Positions 27,321-37,050 of a stretch of DNA of 62,627 nt are shown here, piece by piece. Position numbers and translations under genes: made by a program. Each line of letters begins with the position of its first letter. The stretch's first letter is position 1. The notes beneath the pieces are model-generated. The model was not told where the DNA came from. It ran no database searches and saw nothing but the letters and a program-made list of their open reading frames with translations. Source of the DNA: JAZUCL01 sp045639125 (GTDB lineage Bacteria; Bacillota; Clostridia; Oscillospirales; QAMX01); the NCBI GenBank assembly GCA_045639125.1, contig JAZUCL010000002.1, positions 1-62,627 on the forward strand, written 5' to 3'.

Positions 27321-29087
27321 CTATGTCGCTCCATATCCTTTTTTCTCTTTGATACGTGCTTGTAGTGCTAAAAGTGAGGAATTGTCATCGTCTGATGATG
27401 TAACTGCCACACGCACACGCTCGTCACGAATAGAATTGACATAGTCTCCAATCGCCTTTTGTCTGTCACTTGGAATTGGCATACAGGCAATAACAGTCAA
27501 CTGTTTCATCTCATCTTCTGACAGCGTTGCTCCTATATTTGCAACCTCTGTTGACTTTCCTTCATCATGACGATTTTTAAGGAGAAGATAGAGTTTTCTA
27601 AGATAGTCACTTGAAAAATCTTCGTCCTTTAGGCCAAGAGAAGTTAATGTGTCAAACAGCGATATATCTGTCAACAATAGAGCAATAATGCCTTCCTCAG
27701 CCCGTGCTGAACGAATATTATCATAGCGAATACTTGACGCAACAGGCTTTACCATGGTAGCAGGTGACATACTCTTTCTTATCTGCTCACGTTTTTCCTT
27801 ACGTCCTTGTGCCGCCATAGCACGACTTACTTCACTTAACACAGATTGTGGTGATACACCTGCCGTATCTGCAACACGGCGAGCGTAAATCTCTCGCTCA
27901 ACAGGTGACTCGATAGCCGCAAGCATTTGAAGACTTTTTTTGATAAAGGCAATCTTTTCCTCATCTTTCGTCATGTCGTAACCTGACTCAATCCCCTTCA
28001 TCTTATAGTCCATTTGATTAATGCTCTGAGTAAGAAGTGAATCAAATGCACCAGGTCCATTTGTTTTTATAAATTCGTCAGGGTCCTTAGCACCAGGCAG
28101 AGTAAGTACCTTTACTTCCATATCCACACTATTTAGTATCTCTATGGCACGACTTGTAGCCGCCTGACCTGCTGAGTCAGAGTCATACACTATTGTAACT
28201 GTATCGGCATATTTTTTCATAAGCCTTGCCTGCTCCACTGTCAATGCCGTACCGAGAGAGGCAACAGCATTTTCAAAGCCTGCTTGGTGCAAAGCGATAA
28301 CGTCCATATAGCCCTCTGCCAATATAAGCATACGCTTTTGGGTATGCTTTGCAAAATTCATCGCAAACAAATTTCTGTTTTTGTTGAATAAAAGTGTATC
28401 TTTGGTATTTATATACTTAGGCAGCGAATTATCGAGAACACGTCCGCCAAAAGCAATTACATCACCACGAATATCTATAATCGGGAACATCACTCTATTT
28501 CGATACATATCAAATATTGTACCTTTTTGACTTTTTGCCGCAAGACCTGCCGCAAGAAGTTCTTCTTTTGTGTAGCCAAGTTGGCCCATCGCCCTAATTA
28601 GACAATCCCATGAGTCAGGAGCGTATCCTAAACCGAAGTGGCTTACTGTGGCACTGCTTAACGAACGCTTTTTGAAATATTCTACCGCAGGTACACCGAC
28701 AGATGACGAGAGATTTTGATAAAAAAATCGTGCCGCTTCCTTATTAAGTGCAAGCATACGAGAACGCTTTTGCCTATATTCTCTATCGTCTATATCTTCA
28801 GGCATTGGAATACCTGCAAGACGTGCTAAAAACTCTACTGCATCTCGATATTCAAGACGTTCTATCTGCATGATGAAATTGATGACACCACCGCCTGCAC
28901 CACAGCCAAAGCAATGATATATTTGCTTGTCTGTATTTACAGAAAATGATCCTGTCTTTTCCTTATGGAACGGACATAATCCAAAATAGTTTGATCCGGA
29001 TTTTTTTAGGGTAACGTATCGTGATACTATTGAATAAATATCACTTGACCCAATCAATCTATCCATAAAACTGTCAGGAAACGCCAA
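27321..29087 (-). CDS. dnaG: DNA primase DnaG, 588 aa
   Basis: It makes RNA primers at the replication fork. The N-terminal CHC2 zinc site is visible (CPFHKEKTGSF, then YHCFGCGAGG). The RNA polymerase domain contains the TOPRIM motif ILAEGYMDVIALHQAGF and TIVYDSDSAGQ. A C-terminal helicase-binding region begins near residue 450. It precedes rpoD by 117 bases in the same direction. The window also holds a second, phage-type primase fused to a helicase at 46796. Confidence 0.97.
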   Translation of the reverse strand: MAFPDSFMDRLIGSSDIYSIVSRYVTLKKSGSNYFGLCPFHKEKTGSFSVNTDKQIYHCFGCGAGGGVINFIMQIERLEYRDAVEFLARLAGIPMPEDIDDREYRQKRSRMLALNKEAARFFYQNLSSSVGVPAVEYFKKRSLSSATVSHFGLGYAPDSWDCLIRAMGQLGYTKEELLAAGLAAKSQKGTIFDMYRNRVMFPIIDIRGDVIAFGGRVLDNSLPKYINTKDTLLFNKNRNLFAMNFAKHTQKRMLILAEGYMDVIALHQAGFENAVASLGTALTVEQARLMKKYADTVTIVYDSDSAGQAATSRAIEILNSVDMEVKVLTLPGAKDPDEFIKTNGPGAFDSLLTQSINQMDYKMKGIESGYDMTKDEEKIAFIKKSLQMLAAIESPVEREIYARRVADTAGVSPQSVLSEVSRAMAAQGRKEKREQIRKSMSPATMVKPVASSIRYDNIRSARAEEGIIALLLTDISLFDTLTSLGLKDEDFSSDYLRKLYLLLKNRHDEGKSTEVANIGATLSEDEMKQLTVIACMPIPSDRQKAIGDYVNSIRDERVRVAVTSSDDDNSSLLALQARIKEKKGYGAT

Positions 29088-29154
29088 GCAATCTCACCAC
29101 CCTTCCTTTTAATTAGCATCAATGCTACCTATTTATTTCCAAAAATATATAAAA

Positions 29155-30168
29155 TCATACATTTTGACGCATCTGCCAACCTTTTGGAATAAATAAATTC
29201 TGATATACATCTACAGCATAGTTATCTGACATACCTGAAATGTAGTCACAAACTGCAGTTTCAATTCCATCCTCTTCTATTAGACGTTTATAATCGTTAG
29301 GAATTTCATCGGGATGCTTAATAAAATACTCAAATAACATTTTAAGCATCTCATCTGCTTTCTTTTCCTCACCTTTTACTACTGGATTTCTATAAAGTAC
29401 ATCAAACAGATAACTACGTAGTTTAAGCATTGCTTCCTCAACAGGCTTAGATGGCAAAATTGTATCTTTGCCATCACTATTCATAATAATATCAAGAACC
29501 ATGCTATTTATTCGTGCTTTATAGTTATTTCCAAGTACATCTGATATTTCACGTGGAATGTCTTCTTCATGTATTACATTTGCCCTTATTCCATCGTCAA
29601 TATCATGGTTAATATAGGCAATTCTATCTGCATAGTGTACGAGTCTACCCTCTAAAAAGTCGGAGTATTTTGTTCCGGTATGACACAATATACCATTACG
29701 CACTTCCTTTGACAGATTAAGACCAATACCTTTCTTCTCCAACTTATCCACAACTCTTAGGCTTTGTTCGTTATGTTGAAATCCTAATGGTGCAAGAGTA
29801 TCGAGAGTATGCTCTCCGGCATGGCCAAACGGAGGGTGACCGAGATCATGACCTAATGCAATCGCCTCTGTTAAATCTTCATTTAGTCTTAGTGACCTTG
29901 CCATGGTACGAGCAATCTGAGCAACTTCCATAGTATGTGTCAAACGAGTTCTGTAATGGTCGTCCTCTGGGGCAAGGAAGCACTGTGTTTTATGTTTTAA
30001 GCGGCGAAAGGATTTACAATGTATAATTCTACCGCAATCACGCTGAAAACAGGTGCGAACCTCACACTCCTGTTCCTTTCTCTCACGACCAAGTGAATTA
30101 CGTGCCTTGACAGCAAAATCCGATAAAAACGAAAATTCACGTTCTTCTTGCATTTGTCTCACATTCAT
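29155..30168 (-). CDS. dGTPase-like HD-domain triphosphohydrolase
   Basis: This 337-residue protein is related to deoxyguanosine triphosphatases, which cut dNTPs to nucleoside and triphosphate. The HD metal site is visible (THTMEVAQ, then GHDLGHPPFGHAGE). The basic N-terminal motif CKSFRRLKHKTQ is typical of the Firmicute type. The open frame begins at 30192, but GAGGG lies seven bases before the ATG at 30168 (MNVRQMQEER), so that start is used. It is located upstream of dnaG, a frequent position in Clostridia. Confidence 0.92.
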   Translation of the reverse strand: MNVRQMQEEREFSFLSDFAVKARNSLGRERKEQECEVRTCFQRDCGRIIHCKSFRRLKHKTQCFLAPEDDHYRTRLTHTMEVAQIARTMARSLRLNEDLTEAIALGHDLGHPPFGHAGEHTLDTLAPLGFQHNEQSLRVVDKLEKKGIGLNLSKEVRNGILCHTGTKYSDFLEGRLVHYADRIAYINHDIDDGIRANVIHEEDIPREISDVLGNNYKARINSMVLDIIMNSDGKDTILPSKPVEEAMLKLRSYLFDVLYRNPVVKGEEKKADEMLKMLFEYFIKHPDEIPNDYKRLIEEDGIETAVCDYISGMSDNYAVDVYQNLFIPKGWQMRQNV

Positions 30169-30317
30169 AAAACATCCCTCGCTTTCAATCACTAATTCGC
30201 TTACAAGTTATATATACACAAATTCCTTTGAAAACCCTTTTTTATTTACAAAAAACTAAAAAAATTTTTCCATGATAAAAGTCGGAACTGTATTGTCAAA
30301 GTAGTCCCGACTATTTA

Positions 30318-30959
30318 TTATTTATTGCCGTTAGTTTCTCTACGAACAGGAACAAGCCGTTGTCCAGTTACAACAATTTCACTGCGACCGGCAGTACATT
30401 CTATTATTCCCGATTTAATTAAATCAAAACTGTCCTCTGGGATACAGATAGTATACTCTACATCTGCACCATAGTCTGTTGACAATTCAGTATGCTCTTT
30501 ATCTTGTAAAAATGCTTTTATAATATTGTAGTGGGGATATTGGCACGACACTAAAACTTCAAGATACGGACAAAGTTCTGCAATTCCTGCAGCATCAAGT
30601 GCAAGTTTCGCTGTTGCCGCATACGCACGGACAAGACCTCCTGCACCTAATAAAATACCGCCAAAATAACGTGTTGCAATACAACAATAGTTTGTAACAC
30701 CTTCACGGCGAAACACTTCAAACATAGGAAGCCCTGCTGTGCCTTTCGGCTCACCATTGTCATTGTATCTTGACACATTTTCTTCCTTAATGTCATAGCA
30801 GTAGACTCCGTGAGTTGCCGTTGGGTGCTTTTCGTTGGTTTCCTCGATATGTCGTTTTGCCTCGGCTTCGCTGTTTACAAGCCAAATATTGCCGATAAAT
30901 CTGCTCTTTCGCTCAACAAATTCAATTTCTGCCGATGAAAACGGAACTATTAAGCCCAC
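30318..30959 (-). CDS. yigZ: YigZ/IMPACT family protein
   Basis: This 213-residue protein has the IMPACT N-terminal domain (KSRFIGNIWLVNSEAEA, HPTATHGVYCYD, NDNGEPKGTAGLPM, TRYFGGILLGAGGLVRAY) and a C-terminal DUF1949 ferredoxin-like domain. Its role in bacteria is uncertain, with ribosome or protease association proposed for the family. The start overlaps the hflX end by ten bases, so the two are co-transcribed. Confidence 0.93.
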   Translation of the reverse strand: MGLIVPFSSAEIEFVERKSRFIGNIWLVNSEAEAKRHIEETNEKHPTATHGVYCYDIKEENVSRYNDNGEPKGTAGLPMFEVFRREGVTNYCCIATRYFGGILLGAGGLVRAYAATAKLALDAAGIAELCPYLEVLVSCQYPHYNIIKAFLQDKEHTELSTDYGADVEYTICIPEDSFDLIKSGIIECTAGRSEIVVTGQRLVPVRRETNGNK

Positions 30960-32227
30960 AAGTCTTCCTCCTCATCTACTTTTTTGGGATTTAGTACATA
31001 CTCTCTTATCCAACCGTAAGTGCGGTCATCGCAAACTGCATCTATTTGTATTCCTAAGTCTGTATACTCTACCTTATTTACCTTTGCGTCACGATATAAT
31101 ATATCAAGTCTGCCACTTTCATTGTATGGCAATAGAATTTTTGTATCATAAAGACCTTTTCCCAAAACGTCCTCAATTTTCTTTTTAAGTTCGTCAAGGC
31201 CCTCACCTGTCAGTGCGGATACAACAACACTGTCCTTTTCACGAGGACATACTGACAAGTCGGCAGTATCTGCCTTATTGTACACATGAACTATCGGTTT
31301 ATCTGAAGCATCAAGTTGGGAAATTAGTTCATCTACTACCTCTCTTTGCTCTCTCCACATTGGATTTGACAAGTCAATAACGTGTACAAGCACGTCAGCA
31401 TGGGCAAGTTCTTCAAGAGTTGCCTTAAACGCCTCTATAAGATGGTGAGGAAGTTTATTTATAAAACCTACAGTATCTGATATTAGAATCTCACTTGTAT
31501 CTGACAAAGTAAGTTTACGTATAGTTGTGTCAAGAGTATCAAACAGGCGATTTTCCGCAGGAATATCCGCACCTGTCAATGCATTGAGAAGTGTTGATTT
31601 TCCAGCATTCGTATATCCTACAATAGCAGCAATTGGCGTTTGGGTATCTTTACGGCGTTTACGCTGCAACTGTCGAACTTGACGCACCTCTTTCAGTTCA
31701 CTTTCAAGTTTGATGATGCGTCTGCGAATGTGTCGCCTGTCACTTTCAAGTTTAGACTCACCGGGGCCTCTCGTACCGATACCACCGCCAAGTCGTGACA
31801 GGGATTTACCAAGACCTATAAGACGTGGCAAAAGATATTTATACTGGGCAAGTTCAACTTGCAGTTTACCCTCATTACTGCGGGCACGGGCAGCAAAAAT
31901 ATCAAGTATAAGACCGCTTCTGTCAAGCACTGTCAAACCTGTTAATTGCTCAATATTCTTAAATTGAGATGGTGACAGTTCGTTATCAAAAATTAAAAGT
32001 GTAGCCTCGTGTGCTTTCGCAAGTTCTGCTATTTCCTCTAATTTCCCCTCACCCATCATTGTACGTGGGTCAGGTGTCGGACGATTTTGTAAAACTTTAG
32101 CGGCACAAATACCGCCTGCAGTTTCCAAAAGGGATTCAAGTTCGTCCAGTGTTTCGTAACTTGCATCTTCACTACGATTAAATACAGGGCTTGATACGCC
32201 TGCAAGAATTGCTATTTCTTTGTCCAC
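30950..32227 (-). CDS. hflX: Ribosome-associated GTPase HflX, 425 aa
   Basis: HflX splits stalled or heat-damaged 70S ribosomes. The N-terminal HflX domain has the motif RSGLILDIFAARARSNEGKLQVELAQ. The glycine-rich linker GGGIGTRGPGESKLE is followed by the G domain (VGYTNAGKSTLLNAL, DTVGF, VYNKAD). The length is normal. The gene is the first of a two-gene unit with yigZ. Confidence 0.96.
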   Translation of the reverse strand: MDKEIAILAGVSSPVFNRSEDASYETLDELESLLETAGGICAAKVLQNRPTPDPRTMMGEGKLEEIAELAKAHEATLLIFDNELSPSQFKNIEQLTGLTVLDRSGLILDIFAARARSNEGKLQVELAQYKYLLPRLIGLGKSLSRLGGGIGTRGPGESKLESDRRHIRRRIIKLESELKEVRQVRQLQRKRRKDTQTPIAAIVGYTNAGKSTLLNALTGADIPAENRLFDTLDTTIRKLTLSDTSEILISDTVGFINKLPHHLIEAFKATLEELAHADVLVHVIDLSNPMWREQREVVDELISQLDASDKPIVHVYNKADTADLSVCPREKDSVVVSALTGEGLDELKKKIEDVLGKGLYDTKILLPYNESGRLDILYRDAKVNKVEYTDLGIQIDAVCDDRTYGWIREYVLNPKKVDEEEDLWA

Positions 32228-32265
32228 TGACCTACTCCTTTACATAGAATCGGCGAGTTAACTAA

Positions 32266-32294
32266 ACAAAAAAACCTGCCCGATTGGGCAGGTT
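32266..32294 (-). terminator. Terminator of rpmE
   Basis: On the minus strand AACCTGCCC-AATC-GGGCAGGTT is followed by TTTTTT, 38 bases after the stop. Confidence 0.85.
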
Positions 32295-32331
32295 CGTTCC
32301 GTATAATATCATACGGCAGTTCAAACAAGTA

Positions 32332-32538
32332 CTACTTGTCCGCAAGACCAAACTTCTTCTTGAAACGGTCTACACGTCCGCCGGTATCCACGAGTTTCTG
32401 CTTGCCCGTGAAAAACGGATGGCACTTGGAGCAAATTTCAACACGGATATCACTCTTGGTTGAACCGGTTTCGATTACCTCACCGCAGGCACACTTAATA
32501 GTTGTCTGGTTGTAGTTGGGATGGATTCCTTCCTTCAT
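32332..32538 (-). CDS. rpmE: 50S ribosomal protein L31, zinc-binding type
   Basis: This 68-residue protein starts MKEGIHPNY. It carries the four zinc cysteines of the C+ form (CACG and CSKCHPFFTGKQK). The reading frame can start earlier at a GTG, but that codon is part of the GAGGTG ribosome site; the second ATG six bases later gives the family N-terminus. Zinc-type L31 often doubles as a zinc store in bacteria that also have a zinc-free copy. Confidence 0.95.
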   Translation of the reverse strand: MKEGIHPNYNQTTIKCACGEVIETGSTKSDIRVEICSKCHPFFTGKQKLVDTGGRVDRFKKKFGLADK

Positions 32539-32727
32539 CATTTTCACCTCACTTCACGGGTCAAAGACACGTCTGTTTACGCTTACCACAATATAGGCTA
32601 TCCTATACTGCAAGACGCTTAAATAATAATACCATACTTTTTGATAAATTACAAGTCTTTTTTGAAATTTTGTTTTAATTATTTCAATTTATACGAAATT
32701 AACAAAATTGTTGTATATATTTTTCAT

Positions 32728-33090
32728 TCAACTGCTATAATCTTCCAACAATTCATGGAGTTCTGCATTTGAATACAGAAAAAATCCCTGTTGAAATTTT
32801 CTTCTATCCTCTTTTCGCATTGCTTTAACATCAATTTTATCAAGAATTATAGTTTTTGACATATCATCACAATCACTAAGTGTAACTATGTCATTGTCTA
32901 TACAAACAAAGTATTTACCGTTTAACACATCTGATGCCTCATCAATTATGATATTTTCCTCAGATGTTGAAATGTTTCTTGATGTTACAACGTATAATCT
33001 CATAGATTGAATTAAAAGAAGTGATGATAGCACTCCAAGTATAATGCGATACGTTATTATATTTTCTTGTAATCCTTTGAATTTTTTCAT
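32728..33090 (-). CDS. BofC C-terminal-domain-like membrane protein
   Basis: This 120-residue protein has one N-terminal membrane helix (about 13 to 32) and an external domain. Its C-terminus (IDVKAMRKEDRRKFQQGFFL, SNAELHELLEDYSS) fits the BofC C-terminal domain. In Bacillus, BofC works in the forespore-to-mother-cell control of sigma-K activation. This protein is shorter than Bacillus BofC and lacks its N-terminal domain. A role in sporulation is inferred from family resemblance only. It diverges from the class A PBP gene. Confidence 0.6.
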   Translation of the reverse strand: MKKFKGLQENIITYRIILGVLSSLLLIQSMRLYVVTSRNISTSEENIIIDEASDVLNGKYFVCIDNDIVTLSDCDDMSKTIILDKIDVKAMRKEDRRKFQQGFFLYSNAELHELLEDYSS

Positions 33091-33169
33091 TTACTTGTCC
33101 TCTATTTCAACAGTATTATGTAAAATGATACCCTGTTTTCAATCTTCTTATTCAAATTTACAATTTCTG

Positions 33170-33198
33170 TTGGAACTATTGATTTGATGTGATATAAT
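33170..33198 (+). promoter_or_regulatory. Promoter of the PBP-CapA-CAP gene run
   Basis: TTGGAA (33170-33175) and TATAAT (33193-33198) are 17 bases apart with TG before the -10, 83 bases before the TTG start of the PBP. Confidence 0.7.
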
Positions 33199-33280
33199 AT
33201 GGTAAAATATGTGTGTAACGACATACCTATATGCTAAGAGTATAAATACATAACATTTGACTTGGAAAGGAGTCCTTCAT

Positions 33281-35764
33281 TTGCAAAAGAAAAATAAAAA
33301 AGGTCCACGGTCTGTTTCAAGGACTGTAAGTATGATAGTGAAAATTGTTGCGACAATTCTTGTAATCGCAATTGTCACATCTGCTATCTGTGCAACTGTA
33401 TTTGCGTTGTATATTGATAGGTACATTAGACCTAATATTGACAACATAAATATGGATGATATCAAACTCAACTACACCACATTCGTATATGCTACAGACA
33501 ATGAAACCGGTGAAAAGATTGAATTGGAGCAGTTATATAGTGAGGATAATCGAATTTGGGTAGATTATGAGCAGATACCTAACTATATGCTTGACGCTGT
33601 TGTGTCCGTTGAGGATAACCGTTTTTGGAATCATGCAGGCGTTGACTGGATTCGTACCGCAGGTGCCATGGTGAATATGATTATTCCCTTACGTGAAGGC
33701 TTCGGCGGTGGTTCTACATTGACTCAACAGTTAATTAAAAATGTCACAGGTGAAGATGACATTACTGTTGAGAGAAAAATACAGGAAATTCTTCGCGCTC
33801 TCGAATTTGAAAAGAAATACACTAAAGAGCAGATAATTGAACTGTATCTAAACACAGTATATTTTGGTCATGGCTGTAATGGTGTTGAAACTGCTGCTAA
33901 GACATATTTTGATAAAACAGTGTCTGAACTTACTCTTGCAGAGTGTGCAACTATCGCAGGTATAACCAAGTCACCTATTTTCTATGACCCACTGAAAAAT
34001 CCTGAAAACAACAAAACTCGTCAGGAACTTATTCTGAAACTCATGTACGATCAAGGACGTATATCCAAAGAAGAATATACGTCTGCTGTTGCAGAAGAGT
34101 TGCAGTTTAACAAAAACTCCTCTGCTGTAATTAAAGAGAAGCCAATGCAGTCCTACTACGTAGACCAGGTAATCAATGATGTAATCAATGATTTGCAAGA
34201 AGAATACGGCTACTCTTATACTTATGCATCTAATCTTGTATTCTCAGGCGGTCTTAAAATCTATGCACTTGTAGACACAGACGTTCAAGACACATTGGAC
34301 AAGGTATATAAAGATGAGGCTAACTTCCCAAAAACAAAAGACGGAAGTATGCTTGAATCCGCAATGGTCGTTATGGACCCATACACCGGAAATGTTCTGG
34401 GAATGGTAGGTGGACGTGGCGAAAAAACAACAAATCGTGCTTGGAACCGTGCTACAATGACTAAACGTCCTCCCGGCTCATCTATTAAGCCATTGACAGT
34501 TTATGCTCCTGCGTTGGAATATGGTTTTATCAACCCTGCAACAGTTTATGATGACTCTCCTTTTAATGAAAAAACAAGATGGCCTAAAAACCAATCAAGC
34601 GGTTTTTCCGGTCGTATGACTGTTAAAAAGGCTGTACAAAACTCAACCAATACAGTTGCTGTAAAAGTTCTTGATACAGTTTCCCTTGAGCGTTCGTTCG
34701 CTTTTGCATCTGTAAATCTTGGACTTGACCTTGTTAAGAGCGAAACTATTAATGACAAGGTCTTTACAGATATGGATTATGCACCACTTGCTCTTGGCGG
34801 GTTAACCCACGGTCTGTCTGTCCTTGAAATGACTGCCGCTTACTCAGCATTCGTCAACCATGGTATCTTTACTGAACCTCGCACATACTCCCATGTTGAA
34901 GATGCAGATGGAAATATACTTCTTGACAATAAAGCGGAAACCCAAGTTGCCATGAAAGAAGAAACTGCATATTATATAAATTATCTTCTCACCAATGCTG
35001 TTGATGCAGGTACAGGTCGTAAGGCAAAATTAGGCAATGTTGCTACCGCAGGTAAAACCGGTACAACAAATGATGATAATGACCGTTGGTTTGTAGGCTA
35101 CACACCATACTACACAGCGGCTGTTTGGTTTGGCTACGATAATTCTCGTGAGATTAAACTCTCAACTTCCACTAACCCATCTGTCGCTATTTGGAAAACT
35201 GTTATGGACGAACTTCATGATGGTCTTGAATATAAGAATTTCTTCCAACTTGAAACAAAACAGACTAAGTACTGTTTAGACAGTGGTCTTCTTCCAAGTG
35301 AATACTGTGAACTTGACCCAAGAGGCAATCGTGTAACAACAGGTACGTTTATAGAAGGAACCGAGCCTACTGAAACTTGTACTTGTCACGTTCCTGTAAT
35401 TATTGATACAACAACGAATATGCGAGCAACTAACTTCTGCCCATACGAAAATACAAAGACTATTGCTCTCATTGACGTAAATCGTACAGGTAATATACAA
35501 ATGACAGACGATCCGTACCTGTACCATGACGCAGTATATTCTACCACTGAAAATACTGAGTCTGTAAATTACAATACCTACTGTTCAACTCACAGTTACT
35601 ATATACCAGAAAATCCATTGGACAATCCTACTACCCCTATCGAGCCGTCAAACCCAAGTGATCCTACTATCCCTACAGAGCCTACCGTGCCAACTGACCC
35701 TCCTGAGGTAGACCCCACTCCTCCAAGCGATCCTATAAATGACGGTTTCTACATTCCCGAATAG
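33281..35764 (+). CDS. Class A penicillin-binding protein (PBP1A type), 827 aa
   Basis: This is a bifunctional peptidoglycan synthase. A cytoplasmic basic tail and one membrane helix (about 19 to 45) lead to the GT51 glycosyltransferase (VEDNRFWNHAGVDW, GGGSTLTQQLIKN, KYTKEQIIELYLN). The transpeptidase has SxxK in PGSSIKP, SxN in STN and KTG in AGKTGTTND. The tail after residue ~780 is Pro/Thr-rich (PTEPTVPTDPPEVDP), probably wall-spanning. The frame is open from 33257, but AAGGAG lies eight bases before the TTG at 33281, so TTG is taken as the start. Confidence 0.94.
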   Translation: MQKKNKKGPRSVSRTVSMIVKIVATILVIAIVTSAICATVFALYIDRYIRPNIDNINMDDIKLNYTTFVYATDNETGEKIELEQLYSEDNRIWVDYEQIPNYMLDAVVSVEDNRFWNHAGVDWIRTAGAMVNMIIPLREGFGGGSTLTQQLIKNVTGEDDITVERKIQEILRALEFEKKYTKEQIIELYLNTVYFGHGCNGVETAAKTYFDKTVSELTLAECATIAGITKSPIFYDPLKNPENNKTRQELILKLMYDQGRISKEEYTSAVAEELQFNKNSSAVIKEKPMQSYYVDQVINDVINDLQEEYGYSYTYASNLVFSGGLKIYALVDTDVQDTLDKVYKDEANFPKTKDGSMLESAMVVMDPYTGNVLGMVGGRGEKTTNRAWNRATMTKRPPGSSIKPLTVYAPALEYGFINPATVYDDSPFNEKTRWPKNQSSGFSGRMTVKKAVQNSTNTVAVKVLDTVSLERSFAFASVNLGLDLVKSETINDKVFTDMDYAPLALGGLTHGLSVLEMTAAYSAFVNHGIFTEPRTYSHVEDADGNILLDNKAETQVAMKEETAYYINYLLTNAVDAGTGRKAKLGNVATAGKTGTTNDDNDRWFVGYTPYYTAAVWFGYDNSREIKLSTSTNPSVAIWKTVMDELHDGLEYKNFFQLETKQTKYCLDSGLLPSEYCELDPRGNRVTTGTFIEGTEPTETCTCHVPVIIDTTTNMRATNFCPYENTKTIALIDVNRTGNIQMTDDPYLYHDAVYSTTENTESVNYNTYCSTHSYYIPENPLDNPTTPIEPSNPSDPTIPTEPTVPTDPPEVDPTPPSDPINDGFYIPE

Positions 35765-35789
35765 ACTACTTTTTTTAGAAGCGAACTAT

Positions 35790-37025
35790 ATGAAAAAAAC
35801 AATTTTTCTTTTGTGTTTTCTCTTGTCGCTCTTTGTGGGCTGTTCACCTATAAAATCTGAAATGGTGACACAAGTTAAAAGTATGATGTCAGGCGTATCA
35901 GACGAAAGTCAGATGCGTCTGATTAACGGCAGAGTTTCACTTGAGTCTGATGTGAATTTTCCACCGCCTGATGAAATTACAATTAATCTATGTGCTATAG
36001 GTGACATCATGGCACATGACGGAACATTTGCTTCCGCAAAGCGTGCAAACACCTACGATTTTACAAATATGTTCAAAGAGATTGCTCCGTATATTGCTGA
36101 CGCAGACTACGTATTTGGAAATCTCGAAACAACCTTTTCCGGTGCTTCCCGTGGCTATTCAGGTTACCCGTGTTTCAACACTCCTGAACAAATGGGCGTA
36201 GCATTAAAAAATGTTCTCGGTGTAGACTTAGTTTCCCATGCCAACAATCATACACTTGATTGCGGTTTCAACGGAATTACATCTACTCTCTCATTTCTTG
36301 ACGAGTATGGTATAGCACATACAGGCAGTTATTCTAAAGAAGAAGACGCTCATAGTTACCATATGGCAGAAATATCAGGTGCAAAAATTGCATTTACAGG
36401 CTATACATACGGCTCAAACAACCCAATTTCAAAGCCATTTTCTCTCAACTTAATAGATAAAGAGCAGATTAAAGCCGATGCCAAAAGAGCAAAAGATGAC
36501 GGTGCTTCGTACGTTATTGCAATGTTCCACTGGGGTGTTGAATATCAACGATATGCATCTAATTCCCAGCGAGAACTTGCAAAATGGATTTTTGAAAACA
36601 CGCAGGTTGATTTAATTGTCGGTAACCATGCCCACGTCACAGAACCTATTGAGGAGATTACCTACGTCCGTGACGGAGTTGAGAAAAAAGGTATAGTTTT
36701 CTATGCTCTTGGCAACTTTACCGGTGCACAGCGTTGGGAATATACAGATACAGGTATTATTGCAAATATAACCCTTATCATTGACCCTGCCGATTATAAT
36801 AACAATCGTATTGACAATATCACCTATATCCCCACTTTTATCGACCCAAACAGTTTAGCAACGGGAAAAAGATATAGAGTAGTTGCCATTGATAAAGCCA
36901 TTGCTGATTACGAAAGCGGTGCCGATATTCTTATTTCTTCCCAAGAGTACGAACGAATAAAAGGCTATAAAGACGCATATCGTGAAATGCTTGAAATCTA
37001 TCCTTACGTTAAGGCAGTGTCGTGA
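35790..37025 (+). CDS. CapA-family lipoprotein (metallophosphatase fold)
   Basis: This 411-residue protein starts MKKTIFLLCFLLSLFVGC, a lipoprotein signal with Cys18 as the acylated residue. The body is a PGA_cap/CapA domain with metal-site motifs CAIGDIMAHDG, GNLETTFSG, NNHTLDCG, FHWGVEYQ and VGNHAHVTEP. CapA proteins take part in poly-gamma-glutamate export, but many clostridial homologues have no capsule genes beside them, as here. An upstream in-frame ATG at 35739 lies inside the PBP gene and would spoil the signal peptide. Confidence 0.9.
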   Translation: MKKTIFLLCFLLSLFVGCSPIKSEMVTQVKSMMSGVSDESQMRLINGRVSLESDVNFPPPDEITINLCAIGDIMAHDGTFASAKRANTYDFTNMFKEIAPYIADADYVFGNLETTFSGASRGYSGYPCFNTPEQMGVALKNVLGVDLVSHANNHTLDCGFNGITSTLSFLDEYGIAHTGSYSKEEDAHSYHMAEISGAKIAFTGYTYGSNNPISKPFSLNLIDKEQIKADAKRAKDDGASYVIAMFHWGVEYQRYASNSQRELAKWIFENTQVDLIVGNHAHVTEPIEEITYVRDGVEKKGIVFYALGNFTGAQRWEYTDTGIIANITLIIDPADYNNNRIDNITYIPTFIDPNSLATGKRYRVVAIDKAIADYESGADILISSQEYERIKGYKDAYREMLEIYPYVKAVS

Positions 37026-37050
37026 GCAATATATGAAAGGAGTCAATTCC